Position numbers and translations under genes: made by a program. Shown piece by piece: positions 1 through 7,009 of a stretch of DNA of 10,072 nucleotides. Numbering within the stretch: the first letter of the stretch is position 1; each line of letters begins with the position of its first letter. Below the pieces are notes generated by a model. It saw only the letters and a program-made list of their open reading frames with translations, had not been told where the DNA came from and did not search any database. The stretch comes from Kiritimatiellia bacterium. Lineage in GTDB: Bacteria > Verrucomicrobiota > Kiritimatiellia > RFP12 > UBA1067. Where the stretch lies: NCBI GenBank assembly GCA_017521065.1, contig JAFXEA010000417.1, forward strand, positions 1 through 10,072. The letters are read 5' to 3'.

Positions 1-1517
1 ACGGCATCTTGCAGTGTGTATATGTAGGCGGCATCCATGGCTCCGGCAAAAGCACCTTCCCATATCCATTCGATCCACTCTGTTCCATCTGGCTTCATGA
101 TCTGCGTGCCTCGTGCGAGCTGGGGAATATCGGATGTATTCATCTTCCAGCTCCACGCCCACGGGACAAGCGTGGTATCCCCCATTTTCCACATGCCGAA
201 ACCCCATGTCATGCGACTGCCACGAGCCATCGTCGGCGCATCCTTGATTTCGTACACGTTGTGATTCGGGTAGCACCAGTGTTCACGTTTTCCGCTTGCC
301 GCCTTTTCCTCCGGCGTTATGAAGAACTGATCGCAGTACACGTCAACATGTTTCGAAAGCAGTGCGTCAAGACGAGGATCCCGTTTCGACCATGACGTTA
401 CAAACGTGTTGAATCCCGCTTTTTTTGCAGATTCAAACAGCCTTGATACATATTCTCTATCCTCCACACGAGGTTCATCCGCGAGAATGACAAAAAGCTC
501 TGGACGCCCCTCTGCCTTCCATTTCTCAAGAAAAGCCCTACCACAAACCTCTATTTCTTGGAACATGTCGTCCGGAGGCATTTCGATTGAACCTTTGACA
601 TGACTCTTCTTCATGTACTTCCGGTAAAGAATTCCACAGAAGTTGGCAAGTGCGATATAACGACGAGGCTGAGCACCACCGCAGGCCTTCCAACGCGCCT
701 CCAGCTCATCCAAACCACGCACATAAAATCTCTTTTCTGTCCTATCATAGTCTATGTATATGGTGCCTGGGATGCTGAAACCATATTCGACAGCCTTTGC
801 GATGTCATACCTAGCGCCAACATAAGCCGTCCTGTACTGCGAGGGATCTTGCTTGAGCCTGAAAGGAAGAACGGTCAACTCCAGTGGAATCGTTTTCACA
901 GATGGATTTTCCTTGTGTCCAAACCTGATCACTCCACAATAACGTCCAGGTTTCGCATTTTCCGGAATCTTGATGGCAAGCACATATCTCAAAGGTTCCC
1001 CTTTGCGGAGTGCTGTTCTGGCTGCCGGAACGAGATACGCCGGACCTATCCTGTACCGACCTTTTGTCTGATAATGCACATATATGAACGGCGAATACGT
1101 AATCTGTTCCAGAGTCGCAGAGAACGGAACATCCGCAACAGCGCCGAAACCATCAATGTCACGATCAGGGTATACGGCAAAATTGAACTGAGCCCGTTCT
1201 CCTTGCGCCGCAAAACCACGAAGCGAAGACACGCGCTCGGCATTCAGCGGTTTTGTCTCCCGATATACCGGCTCCGTTATGGGACGGGAAAAAACCATGA
1301 ATCCAGAACGGCGTTCTCCATCCGTAAGATCCGGTTCCGGGTTCGACTCCTGGAAAGGATGTTCGACCCAATTTGCGGGCATCACTCCAGCCGGCACCGG
1401 TTCATCGGGATACTCGGCAAGCGATGTGGTAAAGGTTGCTCCTGATGCAATGTTCAAAACTGCAAAGGACAGAAAGAACAAAGGAAAATAAATTCCAACT
1501 CTAAGGTTTATATTCAT
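1..1517 (-). CDS. Secreted glycoside-hydrolase-like protein (DUF4091-type architecture), C-terminus cut by window edge
   Basis: The minus-strand frame from ATG 1517-1515 stays open to the left edge: 505 complete codons plus a GT, with no stop or frameshift. The N-terminus (MNINLRVGIYFPLFFLSFAV, then ...NIASGA) is a signal peptide, probably cut near residue 26, so export is expected. Residues ~95-220 look like a beta-sandwich ending in P-G-x-Y-x-G-x-I (190-197) and 'LELTVLPFRL', as in the domain before the catalytic barrel of DUF4091-like proteins. Residues ~225-506 fit the start of a TIM-barrel glycosidase-like domain, with 'LFVILADEPR' (341-350) matching the acidic D-E-P motif of that group. 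The start overlaps the preceding FGE-like gene by ATGA, so it is probably translationally coupled; no Shine-Dalgarno site is evident. The gene is well supported, but family assignment is from memory and the substrate is unknown. It could instead belong to DUF6067 or another uncharacterised alpha-galactosidase-like family. Confidence 0.8.
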   Translation of the reverse strand, partial: MNINLRVGIYFPLFFLSFAVLNIASGATFTTSLAEYPDEPVPAGVMPANWVEHPFQESNPEPDLTDGERRSGFMVFSRPITEPVYRETKPLNAERVSSLRGFAAQGERAQFNFAVYPDRDIDGFGAVADVPFSATLEQITYSPFIYVHYQTKGRYRIGPAYLVPAARTALRKGEPLRYVLAIKIPENAKPGRYCGVIRFGHKENPSVKTIPLELTVLPFRLKQDPSQYRTAYVGARYDIAKAVEYGFSIPGTIYIDYDRTEKRFYVRGLDELEARWKACGGAQPRRYIALANFCGILYRKYMKKSHVKGSIEMPPDDMFQEIEVCGRAFLEKWKAEGRPELFVILADEPRVEDREYVSRLFESAKKAGFNTFVTSWSKRDPRLDALLSKHVDVYCDQFFITPEEKAASGKREHWCYPNHNVYEIKDAPTMARGSRMTWGFGMWKMGDTTLVPWAWSWKMNTSDIPQLARGTQIMKPDGTEWIEWIWEGAFAGAMDAAYIYTLQDA

Positions 1518-2833
1518 GGAAGTATGTAGACAGGACGGAATCCAACATATTCGTCAGAGGAATACAGCCAATCCTGCTGACTGTCAACATAGGAAGGACG
1601 ACATTCGATTGAGCGCTGTCTGCACGATCCGCCACATGTTACACGATAGGTTGAATATCCGTCTCTGCTGGTAGTGAACCCATCGGGATCAACCGTCATC
1701 GTTTCATATCTGGATAGGGCATTGAAGAAGTCATGGCACAGTTCAGATACGTTTCCAAGCATGTCGTACAATCCCCATGCATTCGGTTCATATGATCCGA
1801 CACGTGCCGTTCCTCTTGTCGTATCGTACATCACGCTTTGGCTGGTTGCCTCATCTATTGCGCCTCCGTTATCCGCATTTCGCGAAAAACGGCAGGACGC
1901 TTCGCTTACGCCCAACGCATTGGTCATGTAGGTGGAGGAATATCCATCATAGAGCGGCGTCATTGTCCCGGCCCTGCATGCGTATTCCCATTGTGCACGC
2001 GTAGGGAGAGTCAACCTCCAGTCCAAACCCGTCGCGTTTCGGAACTTTTTGAACATCTTATTGTCTCCTTCCGATGAATTGGCAATGGAAGGATCTGCAT
2101 TTGGCCATTTATGGTCCATCAGGTGAAATCTCTGCACATACTCGACAGGACGTGTTTCCCAGCAATCGGGGTTTGCAAACCGAGACGGCTTGTTGCCGTT
2201 GATCTTGCGATATTGCGCCTGAGTGAACTCAAACACACCTATGTAGAAATCTGCGGTCAACATGACATGCCGAGCCATTTCAATGAAGTTGTCGGAGCCT
2301 TGCCCTCTCTCCTTGAAATGGGAAGCGCCCATGCGAAATGAACGCCCTTTTGCATGGATACGACGCATGACAAACTTGTCGGTACGGTAGACATCTGATT
2401 TAATGCCAAGAGGGAGACGATCCTCTGATGTGAAATATTCCTTGTTTTTCGAACCGTCAAGATCCAGCACCATGTAATCCGGCGGATTGTTTGTGGGCCA
2501 GACCGAAAGACGGACATCAATCGTACCCGCAATGACATCACGACCATCCCCCCACCATGCCAGTGGTGGATTCCAAACAAACGACTTCACAGCCCCGTCG
2601 TCCTGAACAACCCTGTTAACGTCACCGGACATCGACAACTGATGACCAGCCGCAATCGGGAATCCATTGGTGAAAACTTCCGCCGTAACAATGGCATCGC
2701 CGCCAGAGAGCGAATACGAAACCCTTAGCGGTTTCTGCGCCCAGATCTGCGACACCTCCACGTCAGAAACCGAAGGTGCGGCAAATGCAGGAACAGATGC
2801 TGCAAGTGAAGCTAACGCGAAAAACATTTTCAT
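1514..2833 (-). CDS. Secreted FGE/SUMF1-like protein (copy 2)
   Basis: This 439-residue protein has a signal peptide (MKMFFALASLAASVPAFA, cut before APS). An Ig-like beta domain follows (~20-115), then a linker 'WPTNNPPDY' (112-120) and an FGE-sulfatase/SUMF1 domain (~165-438). FGE landmarks are LPTRAQWEYACRAG (276-289), GSYEPNAWGLYDMLGN (346-361), GGSC (401-404), ECRPS (410-414) and GFRPV (431-435). True FGE oxidises a sulfatase Cys to formylglycine using two redox cysteines (human Cys336/Cys341) just after GGSY. That spacing is absent here: the Cys in ECRPS corresponds to the common structural 'CR' position of the wider family. The protein is therefore more likely an FGE-fold binding, scaffold or otherwise repurposed protein than a sulfatase activator. 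It lies 18 nt behind a paralogue and overlaps the next gene by ATGA. No sulfatase is visible. The fold call is confident, the function unknown. Confidence 0.85.
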   Translation of the reverse strand: MKMFFALASLAASVPAFAAPSVSDVEVSQIWAQKPLRVSYSLSGGDAIVTAEVFTNGFPIAAGHQLSMSGDVNRVVQDDGAVKSFVWNPPLAWWGDGRDVIAGTIDVRLSVWPTNNPPDYMVLDLDGSKNKEYFTSEDRLPLGIKSDVYRTDKFVMRRIHAKGRSFRMGASHFKERGQGSDNFIEMARHVMLTADFYIGVFEFTQAQYRKINGNKPSRFANPDCWETRPVEYVQRFHLMDHKWPNADPSIANSSEGDNKMFKKFRNATGLDWRLTLPTRAQWEYACRAGTMTPLYDGYSSTYMTNALGVSEASCRFSRNADNGGAIDEATSQSVMYDTTRGTARVGSYEPNAWGLYDMLGNVSELCHDFFNALSRYETMTVDPDGFTTSRDGYSTYRVTCGGSCRQRSIECRPSYVDSQQDWLYSSDEYVGFRPVYILP

Positions 2834-2851
2834 ATACTACCCCTTTCCCCT
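2834..2851 (-). promoter_or_regulatory. Ribosome binding site and short spacer before the second FGE-like gene
   Basis: The 18-nt gap between the two FGE-like genes reads AGGGGAAAGGGGTAGTAT on the coding strand, giving two purine-rich AGGGG-type Shine-Dalgarno candidates. The nearer one ends about 6 nt before the ATG at 2833. There is no room for a terminator or promoter, so the pair is almost certainly co-transcribed. Confidence 0.6.
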
Positions 2852-4360
2852 TTACCGTACAGTAACCCTACCGCCATATGGTACGCACCTCAAGGTCGAG
2901 GAACCCTCCGCCGTGGATGGTGCGCCAGCCGATGACACGAGAGGTGTCGCAAGCGGAACGCTTTCGGACAAGGAGCCCTCTATGACAACGTCATCGTTCA
3001 CAAGAGTATAACACATGCGAGCGCCTGTCGAGCTGCTGGAAGTCCATATCTGCTCCCTTGATCGCGAAGAGGTACGACAACCTACAGCAGCGCTTGAGAA
3101 ACTTCCGCCACGTATTACACGATGCGACGTGGGGTTGTTGTGCGGAGCCGTTTCGCAGAACTTAGGACCGAGCGGATCCACAGAAATCTCATCGGTGAAA
3201 TTTGTATAAGATCCATAGCAGTCAAGGCACATCTCGGCGACATTGCCTAGCATGTCGTACAAACCCCAGTCGTTAGGCTCATATGTACCGACGCGTGCGG
3301 TACCGCTGTTTGTGCTGCAGCCGTAATCGACCGTGGTACTTTCAACAGTATATTTGTACCGCGCAAGTTTCGAAAGATTCGCGTCTTCTCCAGTTACTGA
3401 CAAAAGCTCATTCCCGTCATACAAAGCGTTTGTACATCCTGCGCGGCAGGCGAACTCCCACTGAGCTTCTGTAGGAAGATCAAAGTAATAATTCAAACCA
3501 GATCGATTTCGCATGGTTCCCGTCACTTTCCAGCTTTCACAATTATGCCTGACTGACGGATCGGAACTCGTAGGATCGGTGTTTTCATGATAACGATCCG
3601 CAAAATTCGTGTATTCAGCAGGACGTGTTGCCCAATGGAGACTGTTCGTGAATTTACTGGCATTCGGAGATCCAGCTCTTGCAACCTCCATCTGGTATTG
3701 TGTAACCTCGAATACTCCCATGTAGTAATCATGGGTCAGCTTGACTTTATGCTGTTTCTCCATGTTTGCGCCATATGTTGTGGAGGTGTCGCGTCCCAAC
3801 TCACTTTCTGGAGACCCCATATTCCAAACAACATTCCTTGCGGGGATCCGCCGCATAAGCATCTGCTCCATTCTCCATTTGTCGGAGTCGATACCTTCCG
3901 GAAGGCAATCAGAGTCGGGATAGTAGAAATGGCACTTGCCGCCGGACAAGTCAATTGCCCAATAGTCGGGCGGTGAATTCGTAGGCCAGGCCTTCACAAC
4001 AGCACGGAAGCACCCGGCATCAAGCGAAACGCCTGGCAGATCGAAATCCGGAATCCATACGGCTTTGCGATTCGTTCCGTCTGACAGCATGCGGTTTACA
4101 TCTCCCGCGAGAGAACGGCAATGCCTGCCACCTATCGACACCCAACCTTCATCCGCATTTGCTGTGGCATTGGTCTGGAGGTCTATAGTAACTATGGCTT
4201 CGCTTACGGAATCAACGTCTTTTACAAGGTCGTATTCTATCGACACGACACGGGTATCCGGATTCTGAGACACACTCACATTCGAAACAGACGGAACTGA
4301 TACGGCCGATGCCGCCACACAAGACATGGCTACGCAACCAATCATGAGGACATTTCGCAT
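2852..4360 (-). CDS. Secreted FGE/SUMF1-like protein (copy 1) with Ser-rich C-terminal extension
   Basis: This 502-residue protein starts MRNVLMIGCVAMSCVAASA, a signal peptide; the start is fixed by a strong AGGAGG just upstream. An Ig-like domain spans ~22-123, followed by the linker 'WPTNSPPDY' (125-133) and an FGE-like domain (~170-455). Landmarks are LPTEAQWEFACRAG (295-308), GTYEPNDWGLYDMLGN (358-373), RVIRGGSF (414-421) and CRTSSR (428-433); the usual GFR appears as GAR (446-448). As in the neighbouring copy, the redox Cys pair of genuine formylglycine-generating enzyme is missing. It is paralogous to that copy along its whole length but carries an extra ~45 residues (458-502), rich in Ser, Ala, Thr and Val and ending GGRVTVR. 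That tail may be a linker or surface-association segment; it matches no motif I know. The gene heads a compact FGE-FGE-glycosidase run. Substrate and role are unknown. Confidence 0.85.
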   Translation of the reverse strand: MRNVLMIGCVAMSCVAASAVSVPSVSNVSVSQNPDTRVVSIEYDLVKDVDSVSEAIVTIDLQTNATANADEGWVSIGGRHCRSLAGDVNRMLSDGTNRKAVWIPDFDLPGVSLDAGCFRAVVKAWPTNSPPDYWAIDLSGGKCHFYYPDSDCLPEGIDSDKWRMEQMLMRRIPARNVVWNMGSPESELGRDTSTTYGANMEKQHKVKLTHDYYMGVFEVTQYQMEVARAGSPNASKFTNSLHWATRPAEYTNFADRYHENTDPTSSDPSVRHNCESWKVTGTMRNRSGLNYYFDLPTEAQWEFACRAGCTNALYDGNELLSVTGEDANLSKLARYKYTVESTTVDYGCSTNSGTARVGTYEPNDWGLYDMLGNVAEMCLDCYGSYTNFTDEISVDPLGPKFCETAPHNNPTSHRVIRGGSFSSAAVGCRTSSRSREQIWTSSSSTGARMCYTLVNDDVVIEGSLSESVPLATPLVSSAGAPSTAEGSSTLRCVPYGGRVTVR

Positions 4361-4364
4361 AACT

Positions 4365-4370
4365 CCTCCT
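4365..4370 (-). promoter_or_regulatory. Strong Shine-Dalgarno site for the first FGE-like gene
   Basis: The coding strand reads AGGAGGAGTT directly before the ATG at 4360, a full AGGAGG complement to the 16S rRNA tail. It supports this start and suggests well-initiated translation of the first gene of the FGE/glycosidase run, in contrast to the weak or coupled sites of most neighbours. Confidence 0.7.
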
Positions 4371-4382
4371 GTACGATAAGTG

Positions 4383-4395
4383 TGTAATGATTACA
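4383..4395. repeat. 13-bp perfect palindrome TGTAAT-g-ATTACA
   Basis: This is a perfect 6-bp inverted repeat around one central base. It lies about 25 nt upstream of the FGE-like gene start and abuts the larger hairpin at 4394-4423, sharing two bases with it. The size and symmetry would suit a dimeric repressor site. No regulator is visible in the window, so this is only a candidate operator. Confidence 0.4.
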
Positions 4396-4423
4396 AGGCG
4401 CAAGTCTCATCGCTTGCGCCTTG
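4394..4423 (-). terminator. Terminator-like hairpin between ceramidase-like and FGE-like genes
   Basis: CAAGGCGCAAG (4394-4404) and CTTGCGCCTTG (4413-4423) form a perfect 11-bp stem with an 8-nt loop, starting 14 nt past the stop codon of the ceramidase-like gene. The stem is GC-rich enough to be stable, but no T-run follows it in the direction of transcription (the bases after it read TAATCATTAC). It may be a weak or Rho-assisted terminator, an mRNA 3' stabiliser or an attenuator. It separates the hemB-side genes from the FGE/glycosidase genes, though no clear promoter is seen after it. Confidence 0.55.
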
Positions 4424-4436
4424 ATTGAACCATCAA

Positions 4437-5885
4437 TTATTTGTAGAGTTCGTTCATCAGCTTGAGCTGACCTGCGATGAGGTCATCAGCAACGGAAGGC
4501 CCGAACGGAGATGTCGCCGATTCGTAGCCGCCCGTCTTGTAGGCATCGGAGAACGGGAAGTATCCGCGGCTTCCGTTGGAGAGGCAGGTGAGCATCGTCA
4601 TCTTGAACGGAGACTCCTTTTTCACCCTCTTGCCGATGTCGTTGAACGGCTCGCCCGGAAACGCGCCGAAGGCGACCGACTTGCCGACGGAAATGCCCCA
4701 AAGCGGAAGATCATGGAAATCGGCATGCTTTGACATGTTGATGATGCGGCGGGCGCGGGCAACCTCGGTCGTAAGCTCCATTCCCTTCCAGGGGAGCTCC
4801 GCGTCCTTGCCGGCCTGATGCATGGCCCACACCTTTTCCGCCCATGCGAGATTCTTTTCATCATCGGCCTTCGCCTTGTTGGCGGGAACACGGACATCGA
4901 GTGTAGCGAAACGGACCTCTCCGACCTCGAGCGGAATGCATTTCATCCAGACGGAGAGCGCAAATCCGGCAAGCACGTTCGCCATGTGCCACGCGTGATC
5001 GTAACCACGATCCACATCGTCAAAATCGCGCTTGAGACCATTGCGTTCGCCCGGACGCGGCATCACATTCACGTGGTTCACGTCGCCCTGCGTACCGTTG
5101 AGCACCATGCAGCGGGTCTTGCCGAGCGTCGCCGCCTCAAACACCGTGCGTGTGAGACCCGGCCAGTCTGCTGTGAGCGTCTCGTTGCCGACAACGTCAG
5201 GATGAGTCTGGAAGTTGATGATGCAGATCGGCTTGTCGCCTTCGCAGTCGATGCGGAGAACCTGCACCTCCTCATCCGGCGGCGGACCATAGGGTTTGAC
5301 GATATCAGGATTGTTCACACCGGGATTCGTACGCACCTTGCCGTCCTTCATAAGATAGCGACGGCCAAAGGAAATGCGCTTCGCGACGGAACGCTGGTAG
5401 GACATCTTCGCCGGCTTGAGGTTAGCAAGGGCATTCACGGCGGCATCCGCAACGCGGGTGATGGCCATGCGCCTGTAGATGTCCGAGATGTCATCCTCGC
5501 CGCGGCCTATCGATGACGCACCCATCTTCTGCTTCATGGCAAGATGACCGCCGTCATGCGTGTGGGAGGCATGAAGAATGATTGCGTTGCGGTCGAGACC
5601 TGTCGCCTTCACAACGGCGTTACGCATATCATCGGCGACAGCATCGGATATCGCCTCAGTATCCAACTGCATGACAACAGCTTTAGTCTTGCCATCGGAG
5701 AGAGCAACACACACGACCTCCAGAGGGTCGAGCACTTCCTTTGCCCGGCGATCCTTATAGTATCCCGGCATGAACACGCCAAGCGGCGGCGTGATATCGG
5801 TTTTGGCGTAGCCCGCCATGAACTCTCCCGCGAAGACCGTCACGGCTCCAGCGAGAACGACTGTCATTGTCAGCATTTTTTTCAT
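4437..5885 (-). CDS. Secreted neutral/alkaline ceramidase-like hydrolase
   Basis: This 482-residue protein starts at MKKM (5885), not at an in-frame ATG 42 nt upstream: the 5885 start has AGGAAA ~7 nt before it, begins a clean signal peptide (MKKMLTMTVVLAGAVTVFAG) and does not run into hemB. It matches the N-terminal domain of non-lysosomal neutral ceramidases, which hydrolyse N-acyl sphingosines at a Zn site. Visible landmarks are TDITPPLG (29-36), HASHTH (105-110, metal-site His pair), NFQTHPD (224-230, second metal His), NGTQGDVNHVN (263-273), PGEPF (410-414, metal Glu), GYFPF (441-445) and GGYES (452-456). In characterised ceramidases the GDxSPN segment supplies the nucleophilic Ser; here it reads GDVNHV, so ceramide hydrolysis cannot be assumed. 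Relatives of this type are common in planctomycete and verrucomicrobial genomes with unknown substrates. It follows hemB by 22 nt and is likely co-transcribed with it. Confidence 0.82.
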   Translation of the reverse strand: MKKMLTMTVVLAGAVTVFAGEFMAGYAKTDITPPLGVFMPGYYKDRRAKEVLDPLEVVCVALSDGKTKAVVMQLDTEAISDAVADDMRNAVVKATGLDRNAIILHASHTHDGGHLAMKQKMGASSIGRGEDDISDIYRRMAITRVADAAVNALANLKPAKMSYQRSVAKRISFGRRYLMKDGKVRTNPGVNNPDIVKPYGPPPDEEVQVLRIDCEGDKPICIINFQTHPDVVGNETLTADWPGLTRTVFEAATLGKTRCMVLNGTQGDVNHVNVMPRPGERNGLKRDFDDVDRGYDHAWHMANVLAGFALSVWMKCIPLEVGEVRFATLDVRVPANKAKADDEKNLAWAEKVWAMHQAGKDAELPWKGMELTTEVARARRIINMSKHADFHDLPLWGISVGKSVAFGAFPGEPFNDIGKRVKKESPFKMTMLTCLSNGSRGYFPFSDAYKTGGYESATSPFGPSVADDLIAGQLKLMNELYK

Positions 5886-5907
5886 GATGTTTCCTGTTGT
5901 ATGTTGT

Positions 5908-6864
5908 TCAATCCTTGAAGATCTCATCGTAGAACGGCGTCCAGTAGCTTATCACCTGCGTGGCGCCAGCCCTGAATATCGCATAGAGCGATTCTCGCGC
6001 AGCAGGATAGAGATCGCAGTATCCTGCCTTTGCCGCCGCTTGGATCATTGAATACTCCCCTGACACGTTGTAAGCCATGACCGGCAGAAGCGTACGTGAA
6101 CGAACTTTTGAAATCAGGTCGAGATACCACAGCGCCGGCTTTACCATAAGAGCGTCAGCGCCTTCCTCCTCATCAACGACAGATTCGCGCAACGCCGTGT
6201 CGGGATCGCGGTAGGAGGCCTGATAGCCCTGCCTGTCGCCCTTCGACGGCGCAGAGTTCTCGGCATCGCGGAACGGACCGTACATGGTGGACGCAAACTT
6301 GGTCGAGTACGAGATGAGAAGCGTCTTGGTGACCCCTTCCTCGTCCAACGCCGCACGGATTGCGGCAATCTGCCCGTCCATCATGGCACTCGGAGCGACA
6401 CCGTCCGCCCCGGCCCTGGCATGGCTCACTGCCACACGCGCAAGCATCTCGCAGGCTGCGTCATTGTCGATATCCCCTTCCGGATCGTGCGGACCGCAAT
6501 GTCCATGGCATGTGTACGCGCAAAGGCAGACGTCCGTGAACACCACCAGATCGGGGAATGCCCGTTTGAGAGCGGGGATCGCCCTTTGCACAACGCCCCC
6601 CATGTCTGCGGCGGCAGAGCCGATCTCATCCTTCTCGCCTTCGGTCTGCCCAAAAAGCAGAACATTCTTGACCCCTTGCGGAAACTCTGCGACAAGCCTA
6701 TCCACCGACCAGCGGAACTGTCCGGGCATTGAAGGTATCTCCTCCTTGCGACCTTCGCCTTCAACAAGGAATACAGGCCATATGAACCTGTCCCGCGACG
6801 GCTTGTCCATCGCGAACATGTTCCGTATGGCCTCTGTACGCCTTAATCTTCTCAACCGCACCAT
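5908..6864 (-). CDS. hemB: Porphobilinogen synthase (delta-aminolevulinate dehydratase)
   Basis: This cytosolic enzyme condenses two 5-aminolevulinates to porphobilinogen in tetrapyrrole (heme, siroheme, cobamide) synthesis. The 318 residues are full length for the family. It starts with the usual RLRRLRRTEAIRNM (3-16). The zinc-site cysteines are Cys113, Cys115 and Cys123 in DVCLCAYTCHGHCG (111-124), matching the E. coli C-x-C-x7-C spacing. The Schiff-base lysines are Lys189 (YSTKFASTMYGPFRDA) and Lys242 (MVKPALWYLD). The active-site flap is SKGDRQGYQ (207-215), and MMDGQ occurs at 161-165. Small departures are an extra Cys119 where Ser is usual, Ala160 before MMDG where Asp is usual, and Trp246 in the PALxYLD segment. 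It has its own promoter and is embedded among exported hydrolases with no other heme gene nearby, so its position looks incidental rather than pathway-linked. The ATG at 6864 lacks a good Shine-Dalgarno site. Confidence 0.95.
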   Translation of the reverse strand: MVRLRRLRRTEAIRNMFAMDKPSRDRFIWPVFLVEGEGRKEEIPSMPGQFRWSVDRLVAEFPQGVKNVLLFGQTEGEKDEIGSAAADMGGVVQRAIPALKRAFPDLVVFTDVCLCAYTCHGHCGPHDPEGDIDNDAACEMLARVAVSHARAGADGVAPSAMMDGQIAAIRAALDEEGVTKTLLISYSTKFASTMYGPFRDAENSAPSKGDRQGYQASYRDPDTALRESVVDEEEGADALMVKPALWYLDLISKVRSRTLLPVMAYNVSGEYSMIQAAAKAGYCDLYPAARESLYAIFRAGATQVISYWTPFYDEIFKD

Positions 6865-6906
6865 ATTTAATTCGATTCAGTAACCTAATTGTTTTACAAA
6901 GACATC

Positions 6907-6935
6907 ATTATACCACGATTCAGTTTCTTTTGCCA
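6907..6935 (-). promoter_or_regulatory. Extended -10 promoter for hemB
   Basis: On the minus strand a consensus TATAAT (6912-6907) is preceded by TGG, giving an extended -10 element. With a 17-nt spacer there is a half-matching -35, TGGCAA (6935-6930). Initiation near 6900 would give a leader of ~35 nt before the hemB ATG. This makes hemB, and probably the ceramidase-like gene behind it, an independent transcription unit from the upstream tannase-like gene. Assignment is by consensus only. Confidence 0.6.
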
Positions 6936-7009
6936 TTTGCAGATGGCCGCAAATCTCCTTGCTTGCAGAACAGGACGATTTCATGCTTGAATTTTACCGG
7001 CGACGCATT

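Noticed and set aside
600..1445. Plus-strand open frame of 281 codons
   Set aside because: It is antisense to the partial glycosidase-like gene, whose minus-strand frame is open over all 1,517 bases with a signal peptide and recognisable domains. The plus-strand translation is rich in Arg, Ile and Ser with no family features.
1..1517. Frameshifted or broken gene at the left edge
   Set aside because: Direct translation gives one uninterrupted frame from 1517 to base 1; the gene is simply cut by the window edge.
4361..4436. Sigma-70-type promoter before the FGE-like genes
   Set aside because: TTG-containing boxes are present, but no -10 better than 3/6 at the right spacing; not called.
4818..5516. 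Plus-strand open frame of 232 codons
   Set aside because: Antisense shadow of the ceramidase-like gene in GC-rich DNA; His/Arg/Val-rich composition and no motifs.
5886..5927. Upstream ATG (5927) as start of the ceramidase-like gene
   Set aside because: It would overlap hemB by 20 bases and put 14 polar residues ahead of a clean signal peptide. The ATG at 5885 has AGGAAA at proper spacing.
6284..6883. Plus-strand open frame of 199 codons antisense to hemB
   Set aside because: hemB has every catalytic motif on the opposite strand, and the promoter is oriented for the minus strand.
6935..6954. ATTTGC...GCAAAT inverted repeat after the tannase-like gene as a terminator
   Set aside because: Only a 6-bp AT-rich stem with no T-run, and it overlaps the hemB -35 region; too weak to call.
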